Assembly (NCBI GenBank): GCA_030035585.1 | Contig: CM057469.1 | Coordinates: 61,583,501-61,647,500, forward strand | Reading direction: 5' to 3' | DNA from: Dugong dugon | Lineage: Eukaryota; Chordata; Mammalia; Sirenia; Dugongidae | DNA length: 64,000 bases | Part shown: positions 36,753-46,880 of the stretch, in pieces | Position numbering within the stretch: position 1 is the first letter of the stretch | How the letters are laid out: every line of letters starts with the position of its first letter | Made by a program: the position numbers and the translations under genes | Notes under the pieces: generated by a model | Seen by the model: the letters and a program-made list of their open reading frames with translations, nothing else | Told to the model about the DNA's origin: nothing | Database searches by the model: none

Positions 36753-39700
36753 TTACAATAGAGGTCTCATACAATATTTGTCCTTTTGTGATTGACTTAT
36801 TTCACTCAGCATGATGTCCTCCAGTTTCATCCATGTTATGAGATGGTTCACCGATTCATTGTTCTTTCTCGTTGCATAGTACTCCATTGTGTGTATGTAC
36901 CATAGTTTGTGTATCCATTCGTCTGTTGATGGACATCGAGGTTGTTTCCATCGTTTTGCTATTGTGAATAATGCTGCCATGAACATAGGTGTGCATATGT
37001 CTATTCGAGTGATGACTCTTATTTCTCTAGGATATATTCCTAGGAGTGGGATTGCTGGATCGAATGGTACGTCTATTTCTAGCTTTCTGAGGAAACGCCA
37101 TATCATTTTCCAAAATGGCTGTATCATTTTGCATTCCCACCAGCAGTGTATAAGAGTTCCCGTCTCCCCGCAGCCCCTCCAACATTTGTTATTTCCAGTG
37201 TTTTTGATTCGTGCCAGTAATGCTGGGGTGAGATGGTATCTCATTGTGGTTTTAATTTGCATTTCTCTAATGGCTAGTGATCGCGAGCATTTCCTCATGT
37301 GTCTGTTGGCCATTTGAATGTCTTCCTTGGTGAAGTGTCTGTTCATTTCCTTTGCCCATTTTTTGATAGGATTGGTTGTCTTTTTGTTGTAGAGGTGTTG
37401 GATTTTCTTGTAGATTATGGAGATTAGACCTTTGTCTGACTTGTACTGTCCAAAAATTTTTTCCCAGTCTGTAGGTTCTCTTTTAACTCTTTTGGTGAAA
37501 TCTTTTGAAGAGCATAAATGTTTGATTTTTAGAAGATCCCAATTATCTAGTTTATCTGTTGGGTTTTTTGTGTTGATGTTTATGGTTTGTATCCTGTTAA
37601 TGCCATGTATTAAGGTCTGAAGTGTTGGTCCTATTTTTTCTTCTATGAATTTTATAGTTTGAGGCTTTATATTCAGGTCTTTGATCCATTTTGAAGTAAT
37701 TTTTGTGTATGGTGTGAGGTATGGGTCCTGTTTCATTTTTCTACAAATGGATATCCAGTTTTGCCAGCACCATTTGTTAAAAAGACTGTCTTTTCCCCAT
37801 TTGATGTATTTTGGGCCCTTGTCAAAAATCAGGTGACCGTAGGTGGATGGATTTACATCTGAGTTCTCAATTCTGTTCCATTGGTCAATGTCTCTGTTGT
37901 TGTACCAGTACCAGGCTGTTTTGAGTACTGTAGCTGTATAGTAGGTTCTCAAGTCAGGTAGTGTGAGTCCTCCAACTTTATTCTTCTTCTTCAGTAGTGC
38001 TTTACTTATTCGAGGTTTCTTCCCTTTCCATATAAAGTTAGTAATTAGTTTTTCCATCTCTTTGAAGAATGTTGTTGGTATTTGTATCGGAATTGCATTG
38101 TATTTGTAGATTGCTTTAGGTAGAATTGCCATTTTCACAATGTTGAGTCTGCCTATCCATGAGCATGGTATGTTTTTCCATTTATGTAGATCCCTTTGGG
38201 TTTCATGCAGCAGTGTTTTGTAGTTTTCTTTGTATAGGTCTTTTATATTCCTGGTCAGATTTATTCCTAAGTATTTTATCTTTTTAGGGGCTATTGAAAA
38301 TGGTATTGATTTCCTGATCTCCTTTTCATCGTTCTCTTTACCGGTGTATAGGAATCCAACTGATTTTTGAATGTTTATCTTGTATCCTGCTACTCTGCTG
38401 AATCTTTCTATTACTTCCAGTAAATTTCTCGTGGAGTCTTTAGGGTTTTCTATGTATAGTATCATATCATCTGCAAACAGGGAGAGTTTAACTTCTTCAT
38501 TACCAATTTGGATGCCCTTTATTTCTTTTTCTTGCCTTACTGCTCTAGCTAGAACTTCCAGCACAATGTTAAATAGGAGTGGTGATAAAGGGCATCCTTG
38601 TCTTGTTCCTGTTTTCAGGGGGAATGTTTTCAGCCTTTCTCCATTAAGAATGATGTTGGCTGTTGGTTTTGCATAGATGCCCTTTATGATGTTGAGAAAT
38701 TTCCCTTCTATACCTATTTTATTGAGAGTTTTTATCAGGAATGGGTGTTGGACTTTGTCAAATGCCTTTTCTGCATCAATTGAGATAATCATGTGATTTT
38801 TTTCTTTCCTTTTATTTATGTGGTGGATTACGTTGATGGATTTTCTAATGTTAAACCATCCTTGCATACCTGGTATGAATCCTACTTGGTCGTGGTGTAT
38901 TATTTTTTTGATATGATACTGAATTCTATTGGCTAGAATTTTGTTCAGAATTTTTGCATCTATATTCATGAGAGATATTGGTCTGTAATTTTCTTTTTTT
39001 GTGACATCTTTGCCTGGTTTTGGTATCAGCGTTATGCTGGCTTCATAGAATGAATTTGGAAGTGTTGCTTCCTCTTCTATGCTCTGAAATAACTTGAGTA
39101 GAACTGGTACGAGCTCTTCTGTAAATGTTTTGTAGAATTCTCCAGTGAAGCCATCTGGGCCAGGGCTTTTTTTGGTTGGGAGTTTTTTTTATTACCTTTT
39201 CAATCTCTTCTCTTGTTATGGGTCTGTTCAGATTTTCAATATCACTTTGTTGTAGTTTGGGTAGGCCGTATGTTTCTAGAAATTTATCCATTTCCTCTAG
39301 GTTTTCAAATTTGTTGGAATATAGTTTTTCATAATATTCTGTTATAATCCTTTTTATTTCAGTTGGGTCTGTTGTAATGTCCCCCATTTCATTTCTTATT
39401 TGGGTTATTTGTGCCCTCTGCTGTTTTTCTTTTGTCAGTCTGGCCAGTGGTTTGTCGATTTTGTTGATTCTTTCAAAGAACCAACTTTTGGTTTTGTTGA
39501 TTCTTTCTATTGTTTTTCTGTTCTCTATTTCATTGATTTCTGCTCTGATCTTTACTATTTCCTTTCTTCCGGTGGTTGTAGGCTTTTTTTGTTGTTCTCT
39601 TTCTATTTGTTTGAGTTCTGTAGTTAATGTTTTGATTTTGTCCCTTTCTTCTTTTTTGATATGTGCATCTATTGCTATAAATTGTCCTCTGAGGACTGCC

Positions 39701-40575
39701 TTTGCTGTGTCCCAAAGGTTTTGGTATGATGTGTTTTCATTTTCATTTGATTCTAGGAATTTTTTAATTCCATCTCTGATTTCTTCTATTACCCATTGAT
39801 GTGTAAGCAGATTATTATTCAGTTTCCATGTGTTTGATTTTTTTTCCTTGCTCTTTCTAGTGTTAATTTCTACCTTGATGGCATTGTGGTCAGAGAAGAT
39901 ACTGTGAATTATCTCAGCATTTTGGATCTTGTTGAGGATTGCTCTGTGGCCTAAGATGTGGTCTATTCTGGAGAACGTTCCATGTGCATTGGAAAAGAAT
40001 GTGTACTTTGCAGCGGTTGGATGGATTGTTCTATATATGTCTATGAGGTCCAGTTGGCTGATTGTGTCCTTTAGGTCTTCTATATCTTTGCTGAGTTTCT
40101 TTTTAGTTGTTCTGTCCTTTACTGAGAGTGGTGTGTTGAAGTCTCCTACTATTATTGTGGAACTGTCAATTTCTCTTTTCAGTGCTGTTAGAGTTTTTTT
40201 TATGTATTTTGGAGCCCTGTCATTGGGTGCATAGATATTTATTATGGTTATGTCTTCATGATTGATCATCCCCTTAATCATTATATAGTGTCCTTCTTTG
40301 TCTTTTATGGTAGATTTTGTTTTAAAGTCTATTTTATCTGAGATTAGAATTGCCACTCCTGCTCTTTTTTGATAGTTGTTAGCTTGATATATTTTTTTCC
40401 AACCTTTGATTTTTAATAAATTCACATCTTTGTTTCTAAGATGTGTCTCTTGTAGACAGCAAATAGATGGATCCTGTTTTCTTATCCATTCTGCCACTCT
40501 CCGTCGCTTTATGGGTGCATTGAGTCCATTTACGTTCAGTGTAATTATTGATAGATGTGAATTTGTTGCTGTCAT
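36753..40575 (-). pseudogene. L1 D ORF2 (endonuclease-reverse transcriptase), one frameshift
   Basis: The first 510-codon frame (40575-39043) holds the AP-like endonuclease with LNVNGLN, QETHLR, GDFNTPL and FSDHNA catalytic motifs. The second frame (open from before 39120 to 36753) holds the reverse transcriptase with [19 protein letters not shown] and the C-terminal Cys-rich [12 protein letters not shown]. The frames are offset by one extra base in the A8/A7 tract at about 39165-39190 (sense strand: A8, CTCCCAACC, A7), where L1 A and L1 B have 23 rather than 24 bases. I see no other break. With that tract one base shorter the frame would be about 1,274 codons, the normal L1 ORF2 length. Confidence 0.92.
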
Positions 40576-41006
40576 TTTGTAGTGCTTTTTTTTGTGATGC
40601 TGAAGTTTTCTTTGTTCTTCTTACTCTCTTGTGCTGAGTTCCTTTTGTTTGTGGATTTTGTGTTCATTTCTTTTGTTTTTGTAGGCTTTGTTTTTGTTGA
40701 GACTTTATGTTTTTCGTCTTTATTTTTATGAGTTGGTTTGTTAACTTTTTTTGTGGTTACCATGAATTTTACCCTTGTCTTTATAATTTTGAAGCAGTCT
40801 ACCGTTACTTGGTATCGCCTTGCCTTCATCTCCTTTAGAAGGTTCTATACCTATGCCGTTTGTTCCCTCTTTCATTGTTTTGATGTTGTTGTCATCCTTT
40901 GATTGATTTCTCTGATTGCCTGTTGTATATCTTTTGTTTTTGGAAAGTCGTCTGTAGTTCAGTTCCTAGAATGGTATCTGGTTCATGTTAACCTGCGTCC
41001 TAGGTC

Positions 41007-42056
41007 CTAGGTCCTGCCTGAGGGCTTAAGCTGTTTGTCCTCAGATCGAAGAACTCCCTTTAATAATTCTTGTAAGTTTGGTTTGACTTTTGCATATTCC
41101 TTTAGTTTCTGTTTATCTGGAAATGACCTAATTTCACCATCAAATCTGAATGAGAGTTTTGCAGGATATATTATTCTTGGCTGACAATTTTTTTCTTTCA
41201 AGATTTTATATATGTCATCCCATTGCCTTCTTGCCTGCATGGTTTCTGCTGAATAATCTGAGCTTAGTCTTATTGTTTCTCCTCTGTATGTGACTTCTTG
41301 TTTTTCACGAGCTGCTCTCAGGATTCTTTGTCTGTCTTTAGTTTTAGCGAGTGTGAATATGATATGTCTTGGTGATTTTCTTTTGGGGTCTCTTCTATAT
41401 GGGGTTCGTTGAGCTTCTTGGATGACCAGCTTTTCATCTTTCATGATATTGGGAAAGTTTTCTGTCAGCAGTTCCTCAATGATCCTCTCTGTGTTTTCTG
41501 TTTTCTCCCCCTGTTCTGGTATGCCAATCACTCGTAAGTTTTTGCTTTTAATTGTGTCCCACATAACTCTCAGGGTCTCTTCATTTTTCTTTGTTCTTTT
41601 TTCTGAGTTTTCCTGAAACAGAGTTGTATCCAAGTGTTTGTCTTCAGTTCCACTGATCCTGTCTTCCATTGTTTCAAATCTACTTCTCAGCCCTTCTATG
41701 ACACTGTCCATTTCTGAAATCTTGTTGTTTATCTTTTGAATTTCTAATTGTTGTTTTTGTATAATTTCGAGTTGTGAATTTATTTTGGCATTTTGTTCTT
41801 GCATCATCTTCCTGAATTCTTCCAATTTTTTGTCTGTATTTTCCATAAATTTGTCTATTTTTTCCTCATGTTTGTCAGCTTTTTGTCTCAGTTCTTGGAA
41901 AATTCCGAGTATTAGTGATTTGAGTTCTGTATCAGGTACTTCTAGTGCATTTTCTTCCACAGGAGAGTTATCTGGTGTTTTAATTTGGACGCCTATTGGA
42001 GCCATCTTGTCTTGTTTTTGTAAATGTTTTGATATTGTTTGCTGTTTTCGGGGCAT
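41007..42056 (-). CDS. L1 D ORF1 protein (open, 349 aa)
   Basis: The RNA-binding chaperone of L1 that forms trimers and coats L1 RNA in cytoplasmic particles. The 349-codon frame runs from MPRKQQTISKHLQKQDKM without interruption. Residues ~40-155 form the coiled coil (repeated EKI/KLEE/INSQLEIIQKQ heptad-like stretches). Residues ~170-255 carry the RRM (KNLRVIGIPEQGEKTENTER). Residues ~260-340 form the C-terminal domain, with the conserved RRQWDDIYKILKEKN and YPAKLSF segments. The length is close to human ORF1p (338 aa). It looks intact; whether it is expressed cannot be seen. Confidence 0.93.
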   Translation of the reverse strand: MPRKQQTISKHLQKQDKMAPIGVQIKTPDNSPVEENALEVPDTELKSLILGIFQELRQKADKHEEKIDKFMENTDKKLEEFRKMMQEQNAKINSQLEIIQKQQLEIQKINNKISEMDSVIEGLRSRFETMEDRISGTEDKHLDTTLFQENSEKRTKKNEETLRVMWDTIKSKNLRVIGIPEQGEKTENTERIIEELLTENFPNIMKDEKLVIQEAQRTPYRRDPKRKSPRHIIFTLAKTKDRQRILRAAREKQEVTYRGETIRLSSDYSAETMQARRQWDDIYKILKEKNCQPRIIYPAKLSFRFDGEIRSFPDKQKLKEYAKVKPNLQELLKGVLRSEDKQLKPSGRT

Positions 42057-42768
42057 TCAGTAGATATTTCTCTCGTTTATCGATTGTAGATTTTTTTTTT
42101 TTTGTTCTTGTGGTACAGCTGGGCAGATCTAGTTGAGGAGGAGCCACTGGGATGGGTTGCTTGTGGCACTCACCGCAGCCACCAGGACGGTCGGTAGTCA
42201 GTGCTGGGCAGGTTCCAATAGGGCGTGCCTGCACCGCTTGGTGATGTGATGTCTAGTGCACGGTGCAGGTAGGTAGGGTGCAGCGGGAAGATGGTTATGT
42301 GTGAAGCTAAGCTGGATATGGGAGAGAGGAGAGAGGAGGAGGAGCAAAAAGCGTACAAACATAAAAGAATGCTAGGGGAGCTTGTCGTTGGAATGTACAG
42401 ATGAGAGACTATGGGATGGAGGAAACCAGAAGGGGGAAGAGAAAGAAAAGGAAAGAATGACCAAATAAAAATCAGGAAAGTTAAAGAACTGCAAAGTTCC
42501 CAGGGATCCCACCGATGCAGCTATGAGGTCTGGGGGAGTCGGTCTCAATTTTCACAGCTCAGCCTGGCCAGAAGGTACAGAGGCATACATCGCCTGGGAT
42601 TCAGGGATCAGAAAGAGAAGGAAGAGATAGAGAGACAAGAAATTAAGCAATGAAGAAAGACAAAAGAGAAAAAGAGGTAAAAGATGACAAAACTAATCAA
42701 AAAAGGAAGAAAAATAAAATTGAGAGAAAAAAAAAAAAAAAAAGGGCAACACCAGCAGTCAGTGCCTA

Positions 42769-43690
42769 CAAATGGGACCCAGAGAGCCCCCACTCAGGGG
42801 CGCGAATTCCAAGAAGCCGGTAGTCTCGGGGTTAAGTGACCGTGGCCACGGGAATCAGAGGGGCCAACGAACAAAGGCCCCAGGATCCCACCCGCGCGGG
42901 AGCCCAGACCTGGAAACAGCCACATGCCCGAACGCAGCCCTACAGCCCCGCAGGAGAGAGCAGAGACGGCATTCGGAACCAGGCACCCAGGCAAAAGGAG
43001 GGGGAGGCGGCAGAAAAAGGCTCGCTAGCGGCCGGCAAACGGCTCCCAGAAAGCCCCCCGCCCGGGAGTGCGGAATCCAAGCACCGGCGCCCCCCAGCTC
43101 AGGGAATCCGGCCACGAAAAGCAGAGGGGCGAACGAACAAAGGCCCTGGGATCCCACCCACGCGGGGGCCCAGACCCAGAAACAGCCACACGCCCGCACG
43201 CAGACCTACAGCCCCGCAGGAGAGAGCAGAGACAGCACCCGGAACCAGGCACTCAGGCAAAAGGAGGGGGAGGCGGAAGAAAAAGTTTCGCTAGGCGCCA
43301 GCAAACGGCTCCCAGAAAGCCTCCAGCCTGGGCGCGCGGAATCCAAGCACCGGCGCCCCCCTGCTCAGGGACTCCGGCCACGGAAAGCAGAGGGGCGAAC
43401 GAACAAAGGCCCCGGGATCCCACCCACGCGGGAGCCCAGACCTAGAAACAGCCACATGCCCGCACGCAGCCCTACAGCCCCGCAGGAGAGAGCAGAGACG
43501 GCACTCGGAACCAGGCACCCAGGCAAAAGGAGGGGGAGGCGGCAGAGAAAGGTTCGCTAGCTGCCAGCAAACGGCTCCCAGAAAGCCGCCAGCCCAGGCG
43601 CGCGGAATCCAAGCACCAGCACCCCCCAGCCCAGGGACCCTGGCCACGGAAAGCAGGGGATCCCCAGCTGAGGCTGAGAGGGGTGGGTGG
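42769..43690 (-). promoter_or_regulatory. GC-rich 266-bp tandem monomers in the L1 D 5' UTR
   Basis: The phrase GCAAACGGCTCCCAGAAAGC begins at 43035, 43301 and 43567, exactly 266 bp apart. A diverged unit precedes it at about 42769 and the last unit is cut at about 43690. Each unit has AGCAGAGGGGCGAACGAACA and CAGGAGAGAGCAGAGAC. The tract is packed with CpG while the window is otherwise AT-rich. By analogy with monomeric mouse L1 promoters this is probably the L1 promoter. The open frames seen across it on both strands follow from GC content and a period near a multiple of three, and I do not call them genes. Confidence 0.8.
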
Positions 43691-44022
43691 TGGGAGAGCG
43701 TGCACCGCAGTTTACCGGTCGTTCTGTCTCCGACCAGATGCTCTGCAAGGCTGCTCTCCCGTTTGCTGGTCTCCGATAGGAATCCAAGATGGTGGATCCG
43801 CGCTGCGTTAGCTGGTAAGGAATCTCTGCCTGAGTCTCTCCTCGCTCTCCGTTCTCTTTTAGTATTCTCACTCCGTTTGGTGTTTGGCTGAGTTCTTTAT
43901 CTCTTCATTTGGTGTTCTAGGGTTTCAGGATTGTTGATTCTCTGTTAGGCTTAGTTTTTCGGATCTTTGCTGTGGAGGGACGGCGTGGTGTTTCTGCCTA
44001 GAGCGCCATCTTGCCCCTCCAA

Positions 44023-45764
44023 CTATAGTGATTCCTTTTGCTGAAATAATATTTCTTAAGTTTTTAACAAAAGCTTGAGTTAACTGTAATTTTTCTGTTG
44101 AGGTTTCATGACCTCCTTTGGCCAAATGTAACAAGAGAATACTATCCGTATGACATTCCTGCTGAGAGTTAGAAAACACCCATGAATCATCCACATATTG
44201 CAATAAGTTAGAACTCTGTGAACGGTAAAGGCTGTCAATCAACACATAAAATCTGAGAAAAATAGATGGGGGACTAAGTAAAATCTTGGGGCATGACAGT
44301 CCAGGTAAATTGTTGCTTCCTCAAAATGAAAGCAAGAAAATATTGTCTGTCCAGATGGACTATGATGCTAAAAAATATAAAAATAAAAAAAAAAAAAGCT
44401 TGTTAAGATCAACTACTTTCAAATGAATGGCTTTGGGGGGAACATTACAAAGAAACAGGTGAGGGTTAGGATTTAGTGGGAATCTTGGAATTACTATACC
44501 ATTAATAGCACTTAAGTCTTGCACAAATCCCCAGCACCAATTGTTGGATTTCTTAACAGGGAAAACTTTTACAAGGACCACTGCAAGGGATTATTAAGCC
44601 TTTCACCAAAAAGTCTTGAATTATAAGAACAAGTCGCTCCTTAGCATCACAAAAGGATATTGAGAAATTTTAGGTAAAAGTTTAGAGGTATGTATTTGAA
44701 TTTTAATCGGTTCAGCTGACAAGACCTGACCAACAATGGTAGAAGTATTAGCTCATAAATTTTTGGGTACAGAAGACATTCTATAGAATTGGATAAAGTA
44801 GGAGAATGGCCTTCTTGTCCACGTAGCCTGAGTGCTTGTAAATAGCAGTAGGCTTCTTCACTTAAACTATTTTGTATCATAGAGCCTATGGATTTGCATC
44901 ACTAATCTAATAACATTTCTAATAACATTTCTTCTGTTCCCAAGAATTTTTTAAAATTCCACTCGGATAATAGATCCCTTCCTAGTAAATTTACTGGAGT
45001 ATCTAAGCTGAGGAAAAATAGTATATGTCCTGTGCAGGTCCCAGAGAGACAGACAAAGGCTGGGAATAGGTTAAAATCTGTTCTTGATTAGTGACCTCCA
45101 CGGCTCTTGAGGTTTTATTACTCTAGGGCAAGGGCTTTTGTAAATTTGTGGGGTTTATTGCAGATAAGGTTAAACCTGTGTCTTAAAATTTTACATGTTT
45201 CTCCATTTATTTGAATAGTAGTTTCTCCCTGAGAGTTTAGTGCTACCATAGGAAAACCCTCTGATTGTCCCTGGAGCCCCTTCTTTCTGTTTGCTCCTGG
45301 GCTACATCTAGTGTTAGGTTGTCTAGTTTATTTTTTAGTTTCAAATATTCCCTTTTGAAATGTCTGGGCTTTTACAATAGTAACAAGAAAAGGGCAAGTT
45401 ACTGGGCTCAGTCAGGTGGACCTGTTTTCTGTGGAGAAATTTTGAGGCTGGGACTGTAACTGCTGTAATTACAGGGCCATAAGTTTATTTTCTTTAACAT
45501 TAGCTCTCTGTTCAGCTTCCTTAGTCTTGGGTTCAATAAATTGGGACAACTTATAAGCTAGAGTGGCTAACTGTGGCGTGCTTTCATTTTCTGAATCTAT
45601 TTGTGGCATTTGACTAACACAGGTAACTCCAGATGGAGGCCATTAATAAAAAGGGACCTGAAGGCAATACAGGATTCAGACTCTTCTAGCTTTAAACCAG
45701 AGTTTTTTCAAAAAAAGTTTAGTCAAATGCTCTCTATAGTCATAAACATTTTCATCTTTATTTT
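44023..45764 (-). pseudogene. Fossil ERV gag end, protease and reverse transcriptase region
   Basis: From right to left on the - strand: capsid-like sequence (45400-45764), a nucleocapsid zinc-knuckle remnant near 45340-45400, a protease-like stretch near 45100-45240, and reverse transcriptase (about 44030-44880) with the family YVDD active-site motif. The similarity is to gammaretrovirus-like class I elements. It is broken and cannot be a working gene. Confidence 0.7.
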
Positions 45765-46880
45765 TCTTTGCAACAGTAGTACACATGTTGTTTTATGACA
45801 TTGGTTAACAACCCCACAACATATTAACCCTCTAACTTCTCAATCTTTTTTTTTTTGGTGAAAATACACATAGCCAAAGATACACCGTTTCAAAAATGTC
45901 TACATGCACAGTTCAGTGACATTGACTACGCTATTCGAATTGTGCTGTTACTCTCACTTAAGATGAAGGATTACAGAACAAAATACTTTCTCATTTAACA
46001 GTTACTACAAATGTTGCCCTATGACAATGGTTAACAACCTCACAACACATCAACACTATCCTTACTCAACCTTGGGTTCCCTATCACCAGCTTTCCTGTC
46101 CCCCTCTGCCTTCTAGTCCTTGTCCCTGGACTGATGTGCCTCATTAGTCCCATTTGGTATTATGGGGATGTCCACTCCCCAGCTGCATGGTGAACCTCGA
46201 AGTGACTTCACCACTGAGCTAAAAGGGTGTCTGGGGGCCATACTCCCGGGGTTTCTCCAGTCTCCTTTAGGCCAGTAAATCTGCTCTTTTTTTTGTGAGT
46301 TACAATTATGCTGTACATCCTTCTCGGGTTCTGTCCAGAACCCTCTGTTGTGATCCAGGTCAGAGAAGTCAATGGTAGTAGCCGGGCACCATCTAGCTAT
46401 ACTGGACTCAATCTGGTGGAGGCCTTTGTAGGTGTGGAGAAGTAGTCCTTCGGACTAATCTTTTCCTTGTATCCTGTTCTCTTCATTCTCCCTTGCTCCC
46501 GAAGGGATGAGACCAGTGGAGTATCTTAGATGGCCGCTCACAGGCTTTTAAGACCCCAGACACTACTCACCAAGGTAGAATGTAGCACATTGTCTTTATA
46601 AACTGTGTCATGCCAATTGAGCTAGATGTTCCACAAGACCATGGTCCCCGCAGCCCTCCGCCCAGCAATTCAGTCCCTCAGGGAGTTTGGGTGTGTCTAT
46701 GAGGCTTCCATGGCCTTTCCTTGTACAGGTTGTGCTAGTTTCCCCTGTATTGTGTACTGTCTCACCCTTCACCCAAGATACCCCTTATCTATTGCCTATT
46801 TAGTATTTCTCCCCCACCCCCCATCCCTGAAAACCAACCAAGATTGTTACATTTTGTGTGTGAACTTTTTCATGGGATTT

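Larger units (their letters stand above)
35247..44022 (-). mobile_element. Full-length, nearly intact L1 (L1 D)
   Basis: Antisense L1 of 8.8 kb inserted in the fossil ERV. The target duplication is CTATAGTGATCCC (35234-35246) against CTATAGTGATTCC (44023-44035). Layout on the - strand: 5' UTR 42057-44022 with GC-rich monomers, ORF1 41007-42056 open, inter-ORF 40576-41006, ORF2 36753-40575 with a single net frameshift, 3' UTR 35263-36752 with three tail copies, poly(A) as T16 at 35247-35262. The open frames and long poly(A) make it the youngest element in the window. Confidence 0.95.

Noticed and set aside
36753-38969. A 738-codon open frame on the - strand as a novel host gene
   Set aside because: It is the reverse transcriptase half of L1 D ORF2 (FADD motif, L1 C-terminus), in its normal place between L1 ends with a target duplication.
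42772-43560. Long Pro/Arg/Gly-rich open frames on both strands in the GC-rich tract (up to 262 codons)
   Set aside because: They follow from high GC content and the 266-bp tandem repeat inside an L1 5' UTR. Frames are open on both strands at once and no domain is seen.
42769-43690. Regular repeats as a CRISPR or satellite array
   Set aside because: The 266-bp units are contiguous with no unique spacers, there are too few for a satellite, and they lie exactly in an L1 5' UTR.
43925-44245. YVDD-containing open frame as a host or bacterial-type reverse transcriptase
   Set aside because: It has the gammaretrovirus-like RT context and adjoins other pieces of the same fossil ERV; it also runs into the L1 D 5' end.
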